DNA from: Chara braunii
Taxonomy: Eukaryota > Streptophyta > Charophyceae > Charales > Characeae
Direction of reading: 5' to 3'
Assembly: GCA_003427395.1 (NCBI GenBank)
Contig: BFEA01000070.1
Coordinates: forward strand, 2,860,023-2,893,721
Length of the DNA: 33,699 bases
Position numbers and translations under genes: made by a program. The notes beneath the pieces were generated by a model. The model saw only the letters and a program-made list of their open reading frames with translations. It was not told the DNA's origin and did no database searches. Position 1 is the stretch's first letter, and the number at the start of each line of letters is the position of its first letter. This document shows positions 8,686 through 18,905 of this stretch, piece after piece.

Positions 8686-9366
8686 CTAAGATTCGGGGAT
8701 GACTTTAATAAGGACCTCCCTCCGGTCTCGTAGGAACCAAACCACCTCTAGAGCAGACCGGAGGTCGTGCGTGGTTTTCCATGACCTTGTGAGCTCGTCC
8801 CACAAGTCACTTACCCTTACTACCCCTCTTTTAATCCACAAGCGCCCAAAGCTAGCAGAGGAGGCGTCGACACAACCGGTTGCCATCTGGTCAGTGGTTT
8901 TCGGGTTCTCGAACAGAGGTTGTGTCATCACTTCCGCTTTGGTAACTGGTTCGATCCAGGTGTCAGGCCTGAGCTTCTTCCATGCTTTGATTACAGCCCC
9001 CCAGAATGAGGATTTCACTTGTCTGTGTTGGTAAGAGTAAAGCATGGGACACGACTAAACGTTTGTGGGTTGACTCAGGTTCCATTCATCTGCTAATATT
9101 TGTTCAGCAAGAAAAACCCGATGTTGGCCTTGGGGATCTCAAATAGCTTTAACTATCCATCTGATGAGCATGGCCTCGTTCTATTTAGGCGGGTCCTTAA
9201 TGTCAAGGCCTCCTTCGTCTCTAGGGAGGCATAGCATTTCCCAAACGACTTTCGAGAGGTAGCCTTCCGATTCGTCAGCGAACGATTTCCACAATAATGT
9301 TGTTGCTCTTCGTTTGATGCAAGAATATAGATTTTTTCCAAAAAGACGCACTGATCCGACAAACAA
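8686..9366 (-). pseudogene. LINE ORF2: thumb and connection region
   Basis: The 9366-9181 frame gives LLWKSFADESEGYLSKVVWE then MLCLPRDEGGLDIKDP, the W-K...LP---GGL-IKD segment of LINE ORF2. The 9045-8686 frame (119 codons) gives WGAVIKAWKKLRP, QPLFENPK, WIKRGVVRVSDLWD and SWKTTHDLRSAL, the usual downstream order. The two are in different frames with about 130 bp of disrupted sequence between them. Confidence 0.8.
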
Positions 9367-9549
9367 AAGGAGAGCAAATAATATTCAATTTATAATCATA
9401 GCCCTACCAAAAAGGGAGAGGAGATTTGCCCCATATGACTATCCTGTTCAAAACGCTCTGCAACAATATATCTTCCTTATTCTCAGAGCAATTTTCTAAC
9501 GCTATTCAAATGCCAAGGAAACGTTCCAACTGTATGTCCTGTAATCTTT

Positions 9550-9830
9550 TCATACCCCACTCTCTATCGACTGAAAATCCTCATTGAGAAAAAACAATTT
9601 ATGCCAGTTTACCAATAGCTCGTACAAGGCGGAATATTCGTCTAAACAAGACTTAAGGGCGTTCACAGATTGCTCAGAGTTTTCAATCACCGCGAATAGG
9701 TATTCGGCGAGCGCCTTGATCTTATACTTAGAGGAACCTGTTGGCATACCTCTAGTCATATGATTTGCACGCATGTCATTAAACCACCAGTACCCTACCC
9801 AGACAAAAAAAATTATCTTCCTAAATTCAT
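9550..9830 (-). pseudogene. LINE ORF2: RT motif C region and palm end
   Basis: Reads MPTGSSKYKIKALAEYLFAV, then ENSEQSVNALKSCLDEYSAL and VNWHKLFFLNEDF. This fits the plant LINE region where the catalytic ADD of motif C is followed by a helix and the S-G-L-N-K-S segment. At the catalytic place the sequence has AEY rather than ADD, so both metal-binding aspartates are lost. Confidence 0.7.
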
Positions 9831-10834
9831 GGAAGACATTGGAAGGCTTGGTATGTGCTCGGTGGAGCCTTGGCACAGGTGTAGGTGGTAGCTCATTTTG
9901 AAAACGAGAACGGGGGACCAAAGAGCATAAGAACAAAAAAAAAAAAGGAAAAAGGGAAGTTTCATTGAGGTCTAGTCAAATAAAACGCCTTTGTGCACGG
10001 CGTGGATAGCAACTCATTTTTTTTAAATAAATTTGGGTTGGTGTTGTACTCTCCATATGTACAAATGAATTGTGAATCTTCCTTTAAAAAAATAGGCATG
10101 ATACAAAAATGATTAACATACCCCTGCGCTACAACGACACTCATAAATCGTTGTATGTCAGAGCTACATCTTGTCGCTTGTAAATAGGAGGTCATGCATC
10201 CAAACAAAAAAAGAAAAAAAAAAATTACTAGCATCCAACAACTTGAACATGTAAAATGAAAATGAATTTTTTGTAAGAACATAGATTGGTACAAAGAAGA
10301 CTAGCATGGCTTTCGGCAGGGATGATTGAGGGCTTATCACGGTCAAATCTTTGTTTCATTTTTTTTTTCTTTTTTCACCCCTTCTAACTAACTATGTTCG
10401 AATAGATGTCGAGGAAGGTCTGAGTGCGGACATACTCACACTAGGGTTGTCCATAATGTATTTAAGTCATGCCAGAAAGGTAGCGTGCAATACATGTTCT
10501 TTGGAAAGACCCTCACTAAGGGCATACTCATACTATAACTTTATAGAATTCATCTGAGCATACTGACACTAGGGTTGTCCATAATGTATTTGAGTCATGC
10601 CAGAAAGGTAGCGTGCAATACACGTTCTTTGGAAAGACCCTCACTAAGGGCATACTCACACTATAACTTTATAGAATTCATCTGACCCTTATCATGACTA
10701 GAATTTTGATTCCTTTTACATGTTATCGGAAATGCCCTCTCTCCCGCATAAAAAACAGAGGGGAAAAAAAAAAGAAAAAAACAAAGAAGAAAAGAAGGAG
10801 GAAAAATTGAAGTCTAATGAGAAGTACCAATCCC
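9831..10834. other. Insertion inside the LINE RT domain
   Basis: RT motifs B and C are normally well under 100 residues apart; here about 1 kb separates them. The intervening DNA is A-rich at both sides (about 9935-9957 and 10757-10805), contains the 128-bp tandem duplication and shows no protein pattern. It is probably a later insertion, with exact borders unclear. Confidence 0.6.
10431..10686. repeat. Tandem duplication, two 128-bp units
   Basis: 10431-10558 and 10559-10686 are almost identical, starting CATACTCACACTAGGG and CATACTGACACTAGGG. High identity implies a recent duplication. Related phrases occur at 1826. Confidence 0.95.
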
Positions 10835-11330
10835 TCAACATTGAAGGACTGGTCGCCCGTTGTAGCACTGCTTTTCTCCGGATGCTCCTCCCAAAACAAA
10901 AAGGTTCGGTAACTCGAAAAAAAAAAAAAAAACTTGGAGGAGTGCTTCGTAAGGTACTGGTGGTTTAAGAAGACCTTCCATTTGAAAAACAAAGAGGAGA
11001 GGTGCCAACGGGCACCCTTGTCTCAAGGATCGGGTCAGCGTGCATAATTGCGAGAGTCTGTCATTGATGGTGCCCGAAGCTGTAAATAATGTACAGTCCC
11101 TTGACCCAAGAACAAAAATTATCTCAGAATCTCATCCACCTTAACATAGTTAAGACGTACGACCAATTAACCCAGTCATACGTTTTTTTCGAATCAAGCA
11201 GGAGAATTGAGAGATTCAATTGTTCCTTTTAAATGATGTCCAACGATTCGATTGATGTAATAATATTATCAAAGATGAAACATCCCTGAATAAATGGTGC
11301 TTTGTCTGACACAACTGAATTTGGAAAGTA
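10835..11330 (-). pseudogene. LINE ORF2: reverse transcriptase N-terminal motifs
   Basis: The minus strand encodes, with stops and frame changes, KAPFIQGCFIFDNIITSIES (the FI-GR-I-DN segment), LLLDSKKTYDWVNWSYVL (RT motif A, first catalytic Asp and the YD pair present) and SLRQGCPLAPLLFVF (motif B). These appear in the normal order and roughly normal spacing. Motif B sits in a 63-codon open frame ending at 10835. Downstream sequence is purine-rich and no longer RT-like. Confidence 0.85.
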
Positions 11331-12077
11331 CTTACTTAAGCATCCTACAATAATTTTGGCCAAACGTTTATATGAGACATTCAAAATGAAGATCACGCGT
11401 CAGTTTCTTATCCGGGCTCTATCGTTTTTTTTTTAAATAGCAAAAATATTACTCCTTGGCACATGTACGATAATCATCCGCCAATTAACTCCTTATTGTA
11501 AATTTTCCCCTATCTCATCCTAGATGACGAGATAGTGTTTCACCAGGAGGCCATTGTTCTCCGGTGCTTTACCTTTTGACATTGATCGGAAGGCATGAAA
11601 GGCTTTACCCGTGGTCTTTGACCGACTTAAATCCAATTACCCTACGAAAGTTAATCTCGCATGTGTGTTGTCCTAGTGAGAATTACCTTCGGATAATTAC
11701 GAGGTGACGTTTGCTTTCTCAGATCCGAATGTTAGAATGTCCCTAAAGTACATCGTAGCATAATTGCGTAGATCAATCAACTGTTTGGCTTTGGGTGCAG
11801 CCACGTCAAATGGGTGCATGAGTTCCTTCATTATGACTTTTGATCAGGAGGGAAGCAGTTTAAGAAACGACTCTTTTGTTATGCGATCATACACTACTAT
11901 GCCCTTTACCCTTAGTCATTCTGACCAAGTTTGTGATTTTGTTGTTGGATGAAGTCTCATTCTGATAACAGTCTAATCCTTTCCTTGCCCCACACCACCT
12001 TGGAGACCAGATGCTCGCGCATTTTGAGCTCCGCGTATTCAATTTTTTTTTGCAGTCTGTACCCATTTCGATTCTTA

Positions 12078-12510
12078 TTATTGGCCAAAAATTTGAAAAA
12101 TATGTTCAAAGGATTCAAGAAGATCATAGAACCTGAATCCCACCATTGATCTAAAGAATTGAAGGATTGTCTCGACAATCACCCATTTTTTATCACCAAT
12201 TAATAGCTTCGTCCAGACACATCGGATCCAAATATCGAAATAAAAGTCGACAATTTCGCATATCAATCGTCTATGCACTAAGATTGCTACACCTCCTTTA
12301 GAACCTAACGCGGGTGCCCAGATATGTGGGTCGTCCCACCAGTTACCGAGACTCATAATCTTCTCTTCGCTTAATTTAGTCTCCATAATACACGTAATCC
12401 GAATATGTTTCTCAAATATTCATGATTGGAGTTTTTTCTTTATGTTTTTTTTCGACGTGTCTCCCAACCCGCGTATGTTCCACGTAGCAATTCTTAGTCT
12501 AGACGTTCCT
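12078..12510 (-). pseudogene. LINE ORF2: APE-like endonuclease domain
   Basis: Conceptual translation from about 12505 downwards gives IATWNIRGLG, matching the WN-RGL start of APE-type LINE endonucleases. An in-frame stop follows, then METKLSEEK (the catalytic ETK segment, from 12386) and IWAPALGSKGGVAILVHRR, typical of plant LINEs. After VWTKLLIGDKKWVIV the frame is lost. The overlapping frame at 12178-11957 (NSLDQWWDSGSM, NRNGYRLQKKIEYAELKMRE) looks like the linker between endonuclease and RT. Most of the C-terminal half of the endonuclease seems deleted. Confidence 0.85.
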
Positions 12511-13092
12511 ACGATCCACCCCTCTTACATATTGGACGCGAGGGTTCGAAGCCGTCCCTCCCAAGGGCAGAGGGAACCAAAGTTTCGTCAAAGTTGTGCG
12601 AAAAAACGGGGAGGTCAAGTTATGTTCCCTATGTAATTTAGCCTCAATTTCAATCATGAATTTTGTGGATTGGAGGGGTTGAACATTAATTCGATATAGT
12701 TTCAGTCGGCGACCTTCAACAAACTAATCGAGAGGTAAAAAACGGAGCCCCTCCTAGCAGTTATAGGTGCTCGGGAGCCAAGCAAACATTCATAATAAAA
12801 GTGCAAAATTTAATCTTCTTACCATTCTCATCTGGCGTGTCAACCACCAGGCGAGGCATTAATTAATCAACAACAAAACGAAATAAGAATTTGTCATGTA
12901 TGGAGGTGCGGATCAGGTGGAGGATAAATGGTAACATCGGTGATTCGGTAGACACCAAAGTGTCAATAAATGGACGACTATCCGTGCCGACTCGTGCTAT
13001 TGCCCATATAGAGTTTCTTACGAAGGAGCATAGGAGAGACAAGATACGGGGTTCGATGTTATTAATTTGTCATCGGCCAGAGATACTGAAAT

Positions 13093-13482
13093 TCAATGTT
13101 TCGTGGTTTTAGTGTCCGACGTACCTACCATCTCTGCCATGACCTTATAATCCTTCATAGTCGGGGACAAAATGATTTTATCCTCTTCTTTAAGGGCGTC
13201 TAACTTGGTTAACTTGTCGAGTAAGTAGGCTAAGGACGGATCTAGACCATCATTTGTGGATTTGCAGTCCAATACATCCAACCCCGCAGTTGAGTCAAAG
13301 CTCAACCTACGTTGTTTGTTGGCATTGTTCCTCTTTTTGAGGGCCTCATCGATGAAGTTTTCACTGTCAGGATGTTCCGCTGTCGCGCGCGGCGGTCCCA
13401 CATCCAGACGCAAACTAGTTTTTGCGTCGGACCTCACGGTCGTGTCACGTATGAGTCTCTTGGTTACTTTACGAAATACCAA
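13093..13482 (-). pseudogene. Possible LINE ORF1 C-terminal fragment
   Basis: A 129-codon open frame with a hydrophilic, protein-like composition: ENFIDEALKKRNNANKQRRL, DGLDPSLAYLLDKLTKLDAL and KEEDKIILSPTMKDYKVMAE. It lies just upstream of the endonuclease on the same strand, where the end of ORF1 is expected. I recognise no domain. The region 12511-13092 between them has stops in all frames I examined. Confidence 0.4.
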
Positions 13483-13502
13483 CTCCGACCGTGCACGCGT
13501 GC

Positions 13503-13825
13503 TATACCTCTCGCGACTCCCTACGACAGGTTAGGGTCCCGCGAGGTACAACATACCTCCACCTGCGGGAGCTGTCACCATCCCTTAGGTGGGCGTTGTC
13601 GAGCGCATCGATCCGGCACCGCACGTGGCAGCGCGGGACCCTCTCGGCCGCGTCACGCAGGAGTTGGATCAACCTCGTTGCGAACACACAAATGAAGCTT
13701 CCTTAGGCCGCTCCGGCCGAGTGCGCCAGCCATACCTCTCGCGAGCCCCTACGACAGGATAGGGCCTACACGAGGCACATCTTACCTCCACCTTACGGGA
13801 GCTGTCACCTCCCTTCGGTGGGCGT
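13503..13825. repeat. Two-copy repeat, period about 228 bp
   Basis: 13503-13596 and 13731-13825 share ATACCTCTCGCGA, CCTACGACAGG, AGGG, CTTACCTCCACC-like sequence, CGGGAGCTGTCACC and GGTGGGCG. Each copy can form hairpins: CCACCT with AGGTGG (copy 1), CCACC with GGTGG (copy 2), and GAGG with CCTC in both. Confidence 0.85.
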
Positions 13826-13969
13826 ATCCCCGCCGAGCTACCAGTCCACAGTACGAAAGCTAATCGGTTGCAAGCGCAGAGGTGGACCAGCCGAGGGCGT
13901 TTCTCGTTCGTTGTAGCATAGGGGGTACGCGCGGTAATACGCCTATCGGACCCGCACGCGAACCGACAC

Positions 13970-13991
13970 CTTGGGGGGCTGAAGTCCCAAG
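13970..13991 (+). other. Hairpin in element A with covarying partner in B
   Basis: CTTGGGG (13970-13976) pairs with TCCCAAG (13985-13991). The homologous site in element B is CTGAGG (21170-21175) with CCTCGG (21184-21189): both arms changed and pairing was kept. Confidence 0.6.
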
Positions 13992-14064
13992 CGCGACTCG
14001 TCGTCGGTCGACTAGGACGCATCCCACACACCACGCGCACACCACTTTACGAACAAAAAAATAA

Positions 14065-15000
14065 AACACATACACACGCACACACAACACGACACAGCAC
14101 AAACAATGCGACAACGCTCCTAGCCCCTTGGTAGCCAACCCATAACTTCCCGAGGCGGAAATTGGATAGGCGTCGCGCGCGAGTCTCAGTATAAAACCGT
14201 GCGGACGCAGGGCTAACTCATATCGACTCGCAATGCAAGCGTACGCAAGCAGTCGCAATGATGGCGCATTATGTAGTACCCATACTCACGTGGTCCCCGT
14301 TAATCGCGAGGGTCGCATTCGACACTCAAGTGTCGGCTNATACGCGCCTTGAGGGTTAATCTCTCGACGCTGGACAACCGCCATGCGCGGTTGAAGACCA
14401 CACCCTCTTCTGCACCCTGTGCAGAGGGGTTGAGTAGACAGCTTTAAGTTGTCGTGGCGGTCGGACATCAAGGGGTTTGACTTTGACGGCTGCCACGGAC
14501 TATATCGTCCAACTATAAAAATCTCTAAAAAGCAAAGGATGAAAGGGGATCTCCCTTTTTCCCTCGAGCCATAATCTGGCTAACTCTTGCGCACGATCTC
14601 AATAAGCCGCGCACACACCCGAGGTACATATATATATAAGGCTTATTTATATAGGACGATCACTTCTCACATTCACTGTGGGACTCCTCTCAGCCATATA
14701 TGTATGTAATCGCAGGCAGTCACATCAAGAGTCCAAACCATGCACATACCTGCAATCACATCAAAGATTCATCAAGAAGTCCGCGCACTACACGGGGTCA
14801 ACTTCAACCATTCTCTATACTCATACCCCTTGCTTTAGCCATACAAACCTCACTCTCGTGCAACTCCCCAAAATAAATACTTAGTACTTTTGTTAAATGG
14901 TCATTCAATAAAGTCCGGGTGAAAACACAATGAAACAGTTCAAACCACAGGGCTAAAGCCTTTAGGTTGAGTGGCAAGAGTGGATTGGAGTTGAATCGTC
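14065..15000. other. No gene; possible LTR-type promoter and poly-A signals
   Basis: Contains an N at 14339. A TATA-like TATATATATAAGG (about 14627-14640) and two AATAAA hexamers (about 14872 and 14907) lie on the plus strand with spacing compatible with an LTR U3-R-U5, but no LTR partner was found. The short ORF 14678-14884 has no protein character. Confidence 0.25.
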
Positions 15001-15015
15001 CACCGACGAATCGGC

Positions 15016-15050
15016 ATCATCTTCTGTTATCAGAGATAACAGAAGATGAT
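15016..15050. other. Perfect 16-bp palindrome, 3-nt loop
   Basis: Arms 15016-15031 and 15035-15050 are perfectly complementary, around CTGTTATC-AGA-GATAACAG. Just before it CCGA-CGAA-TCGG (15003-15014) forms a second hairpin. Element B keeps the inner 8 bp (22004-22023) and also has an adjacent GTCGG/CCGAC hairpin (21986-22003). Confidence 0.9.
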
Positions 15051-15223
15051 CCTCGCATGATCAAGCTGAAACTAGTCCAAGTCATGAATCGAGTGTCCAA
15101 GAAAGGTCTGTACCATAAGACAGGTCAATACCCAAGCTAAATCATCAGCATATGGGGGACGAACCTCCATAGCACATTCTTACTCAAAATCATCTGCCAA
15201 CCAAGTCTAAGTCTACCTCTAAG

Positions 15224-15339
15224 TCAGGATCTTCCCTATTTAGGGCGGATCGCCAGAGTCGCCACCTATCAAAATATAATCTCAGGATCTTCCCTATTAA
15301 GGGTGGATCGCCAGAGTCGCCACCTATCAAAATATAATC
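15224..15339. repeat. Two 58-bp direct repeats with PBS-like motif
   Basis: TCAGGATCTTCCCTATT followed by GCCAGAGTCGCCACC and TCAAAATATAATCT is repeated at 15224 and 15282 with two substitutions. On the minus strand the core reads GGTGGCGACTCTGGCGATCC. Confidence 0.85.
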
Positions 15340-15790
15340 TAACTCCTCTAAATCAAGAAAATTTCGGCAGCGCTTCCCGTAGGAAAAATGCCTTTTCAGA
15401 ATTTATATCAGCCCGAACATGAAACCAAAAATAATCTTTGACTTTCCAAAGTCCAATTTTGTCTAACTCCCTTAATTAGCAAAAATTTGGCAGCACTCCC
15501 TTTAGAAAAGGTGACTTTTCAAATTTTTACTAAGTCATATACGAACCTTAGACAAGTTGAACTTTGAAAAGTCAGAAATTTGACTAACTCCTTGGATTTG
15601 CAGAAATTTCGGCAGCGCTTCCCGTAGAGAAAGTAGCTTACCAAGATTTATACAAAACCAAGTATAACAAAAGATCTCAGAAAATGCGATAACTGATCTA
15701 AGTAAAAAAAAAATTAGCCCAGAAAATGCAAAAATTGAGCTAACTCCTATCGCTCTAGAACGTGGCGAGTCTCTAAAGCAACTACCTGTC
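15339..15790. repeat. Tandem repeat, four units of about 120-156 bp
   Basis: Units begin with CTAACTCC at 15339, 15463, 15584 and 15740. The first three contain AAATTTCGGCAGCGCTTCCC (or a close variant), GTAG and AAA-rich sequence. The fourth has only the start. Confidence 0.8.
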
Positions 15791-15940
15791 AACTGAAACT
15801 CAGACCAAGTAGTAACCTCACTCAGCCATATGCAGGCCAAACCACAAAGGTAAGTACTCTCACCATCCCCAAATCGGTTTAGAAAACAATAGTTCATAGT
15901 CTTTCAATTATTTAATCCTTTACTCCCGGCTTACATAGGG

Positions 15941-16764
15941 CATTGGGATTGGACATTCATCTTAGAAACAATGCCAGCCCTCTGCCTTAATTATACACGA
16001 ACAGGCTGCACAACTACTTTTCTCTTCATTGGGGCACATGACTAAGCCATTCATCTTAGAAACCATGCTTAGTCGCCCTGAACTGTTTAAGTAGCCAAAT
16101 TATATATACTTCTTTGAACTTAATCTTCAAGAATGAGCGTAGGACTGAGCCATTCATCTTAGAAACAATACTCAGTCGGCCCAATTTACCTTCACTTATA
16201 ACTCTTGATTATACTCTCTTCGCTTGTGATATAGTCAGGCCATTCATCTTAAAAACAATGCCTGACTAGCCTTGTTCTCATATACATATAGATATAGACA
16301 TATAGAAAGTCATATTCCCTTGTTCTCATTATGGTCCTGAGGCCTCAGACTTAGACCATTCATCTTAGAAACAATGCCTAGTCCTCTGGCCCTGAATCCT
16401 CCCTCATAATAAAAACAATCAAGGAGAGATGAGTCATTCATCTTATAAACAATGTTCAACTCTTCCTTTTTCAGCATGCAAAAAAATAAAGTACCCTAGG
16501 TCTGACCCAGAGACTGTTCAGAAACCACCCAAGTAAAACAACGGCCAGACCATTCATCTTAGAAACAATGTCTGGTCCTCAAAAGTCAAACAATCAATAC
16601 CCCCTCATAAATAAGTAGCCAGGCCATTCGTCTTAGAAACAATGTCTGACACAATTAAAGAAACACAGCAACCAAGTCATTCATCTTAGAAACAATGCTT
16701 GGTTCGTCAGAAAGCAGAACAAAATACAGCAGTCAGGCCATTCATCTTAGAAACAATGCCTGAC
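15941..16764 (+). repeat. Array of ten conserved-loop, covarying-stem hairpins
   Basis: CATTCATCTTAGAAACAAT (small variants) occurs ten times: units near 15941, 16040, 16143, 16232, 16348, 16426, 16543, 16619, 16670 and 16732. The flanks of most units are complementary and differ between units: GACTAAGC/GCTTAGTC, GACTGAG/CTCAGTC, AGTCAGGC/GCCTGACT, GGCCAGAC/GTCTGGTC, AACCAAGT/GCTTGGTT and GTCAGGC/GCCTGAC. A bulged C and an ATT/AAT extension precede the loop. Spacing is irregular (about 50-120 bp) and spacers are unrelated, so this is not a simple tandem array. Function unknown. Confidence 0.9.
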
Positions 16765-17048
16765 CCTATAAGACCCGTTCAGTTGCAAGCAAAACCGCCT
16801 TCCTCCCAACCTTCCCCCTGATGCAACCCCTTGTGACAATCTGCTTTCATACAAGCAAGAAACTGAAACTGCCATTATACAAACATTCATTTTAGTTAGT
16901 CTGATTTGTGTCCTGAAAGTCAATCCCAAAAAGTCAAAGTAGAGGTTGCATTCAGCGTAACCATCCAATACGTAGGGAGGTGTATAGGTAGGGGTTATAC
17001 TGGGTTTATAAGGGAAAGCAATGGTTACTTTTCAATTCCCTGCCTCCA

Positions 17049-17065
17049 GAGCCTCGCCTAGGCTC
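17049..17065 (+). other. Hairpin GAGCCT-CGCCT-AGGCTC (element A)
   Basis: Perfect 6-bp hairpin with loop CGCCT inside the conserved context CCCTGCCTCCA...CGGCA. The element B counterpart (24198-24214) has the same loop and flanks but a different, still perfect stem. Confidence 0.85.
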
Positions 17066-18606
17066 CGGCAGAGCTCCCGCAATCGGTGGGGCGAACCTCC
17101 CACAGAGGCCTTGGCGCGGATTACGGGTTGCAATCCCGCCTGCCGCCCTCCTCTCAGAACCAAACAGACTAGACTTAGAGTAGGAAATGCAAAAAAAGTG
17201 TCATTAAGTCTCTCAGATACAAGAGAGGTGCACTCAGACTCACAGGAGAGGGCCTTGATACCTTCGCTCGCCTGAGGGTCCCGCAATGGTGGCCAAACTG
17301 CACAGTAGCAACTCAGTCAACTAACGTCAACCTTCGGCCGTTGACTCCCTTCCGGCCCTTCAGTTTGCAACAATAGACCCTTGTCAGCGAGCTCCGATAT
17401 CCCGCAAGGCTTCAAAGTCCGAACCGCCTCGGCCGCAACTCAAGGTACTGGCCGTGGTTACAAAGCACCCCCTTTTCCTTCCTTGTTACTCTTATCTCGG
17501 CACCCTTTCTCTCAGCTCCTTTCAAGTACGCAATAAAACTGCAACTTCCGCTGAAACGTGGGGGGATACACGGTGATATTGATCTCTTCACCTGGCCGCA
17601 ACGGCACTGTGCGCCACCTCCAATCGTCGTGGCAACCGATCTACTAACTAACAACCAGATCCAATAGTACGGACCAGCCTGCAAATGACCCTAGCCGCTG
17701 GCTCGGCGAAGTTTACCCAAGACTTAGGCAAAGAGGAATCACAACCGGACCCGACAGGGCCGAGCGCAAGGGGGACAGAGACGGTGTGCTCAGGTCCAAC
17801 CAGGAGTAACACCCTGCTAAAGGTCTGTGGCACCTGACCCTGAGATGGAGATAGCGGTAGGTTGTCAGTCGCACCAGTCTTAGACGATCAGCAACCATGA
17901 CCGTAGGCACAACAGCCGACAGCGGCAATCTCGCTTCTGTCCTCCTTCCTGTTCTCTCATCCCCTCCTCATGTCCCGACTTGCCCTGTTGCTAAGCCCAT
18001 TCCCCCGCCTCTTCGACTACTGGTACGGGGACAAACGGTCTCGTGTTGACTGTGGGGACTTACGCTGCCCTTTTACCCGAGCCCCCCCCCTCTGCAAGTG
18101 GATGCGCTACTGTACCTTGTCCTTTAGCCTACCCGGCCTGGCACTCCGACCAGGTCCTCCCCTTTTTGGCACGCTCCCAAGCTGTTAGCCAAGGTGACTA
18201 CGGTAGGTGGGCTAAGGAAAGTCTCAGTGTGAGTGTGAACCATAGGGCTGATCGGTGTCAAAGTTCGTCACTTGCGAGAGAGACAGAGGGGGCTACTTCC
18301 ACCAACGGGAAGAGTAAAGTCGGGGTGAATCTTCTGCAGAATCCCGGTAAGGTTCACTCCAACTCTCCTCGTAGCACTTAGCTACTCTCCTGGGCACAGC
18401 CCATACCCGTTAGTACCTACAATCTATCTGCTAACATCCAAATCCGCTAACATCACCGAATTCGCAGGGCCGGAAACCCCTTGTTTCGTGTCTCGCCTCG
18501 TTCGATTCCCTGCAGATCCGAGCACAGTTCTCTCTCTTCGCGTTCTTCCCACCATGGCCTCCACGCAACTCTATCTCTACTAACTCTCATCCTACTAGTT
18601 CTCTAC
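17066..18606. other. GC-rich repeat DNA, no gene recognised
   Basis: Short ORFs on both strands without protein-like pattern. Small hairpins such as GTCAAC/GTTGAC near 17327. No repeat partner seen in the window. Confidence 0.4.
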
Positions 18607-18905
18607 TCAATCTGACTTCATAATCTGATTCGCAGCACAAAAAAAACGCAGTCTATGACTTTATTTCGCTCGATTTCGTTAGGAATCGAGCCAAATATTG
18701 CTTCTTCCTACTTCTGCCATAGCCCCCTTCGATACCTCCGCGCACGATATTCTCTTCTAATCTCTCACTCTACCGACTCTCCTCCTAATCTGACCTCATA
18801 AACGAGGTCGCCCTGCCAAAAAGCCCCTACTCAGCGCTTTCCCCTGCCTGTTTTCGTTAAGGAACGGGCAGAATCCACGTTCTCCCGCCTCACCCCGTTC
18901 GCCAT
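18607..18905 (+). repeat. Two diverged copies with stem-swapped hairpins
   Basis: About 18607-18720 and 18785-18905 align through AATCTGACYTCATAA, CGTTAGG/CGTTAAGG and CTTCT..GCCAT. Copy 1 has GCTCGATT (18668-18675) paired with AATCGAGC (18684-18691), loop TCGTTAGG. Copy 2 has CTGCCTGTT (18844-18852) paired with AACGGGCAG (18863-18871), loop TTCGTTAAGG. Stems are unrelated but both pair; loops match. Confidence 0.7.

Larger units (their letters stand above)
7740..13482 (-). mobile_element. Degenerate LINE (non-LTR retrotransposon)
   Basis: Read on the minus strand in order: a possible ORF1 tail (13093-13482), an APE-type endonuclease (12078-12510), reverse transcriptase motifs (11330-10835 and 9830-9550), then the C-terminal region with a zinc-binding-like segment (9366-7740). 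The order and motifs match plant LINE ORF2. Multiple stops and frameshifts and a roughly 1-kb insertion between RT motifs show it is dead. The 5' end abuts another repeat at about 13500; the 3' end runs into CT minisatellite DNA near 7500-7740. Confidence 0.85.
13830..17065. mobile_element. Element A: probable LTR-retrotransposon non-coding region
   Basis: Four landmarks occur in the same order and at similar spacing in element B (20992-24214): the GCAGAGGTGGACCAGCCGA block with TACGCGCGGTA (13856-13937), the CTGTTATC/GATAACAG palindrome (15016-15050), a hairpin array (15941-16764) and the CCCTGCCTCCAGAG hairpin (17035-17065). Direct 58-bp repeats at 15224-15339 contain, on the minus strand, GGTGGCGACTCTGGCGATCC, which resembles the start of plant Ty3-type primer-binding regions. 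No intact gag or pol is visible. Element class and orientation are inferred. Confidence 0.5.

Noticed and set aside
9151-9160. CTGATGAG as another hammerhead core
   Set aside because: No GAAA strand or pairing stems follow at suitable distance; it lies inside LINE coding sequence.
13256-13695. Plus-strand ORFs of 92 and 127 codons
   Set aside because: They are antisense to the LINE ORF1-like frame and run into the unrelated repeat at 13503.
15941-16764. CRISPR-like or integron-like cassette array
   Set aside because: The fixed part is only 19 nt with irregular spacing, there is no associated gene, and complementary flanks point to hairpins.
17121-17144. tRNA B-box-like ACGGGTTGCAATCCCG
   Set aside because: The loop is TTGCAAT rather than TTCRA, and no A box or acceptor stem is seen.
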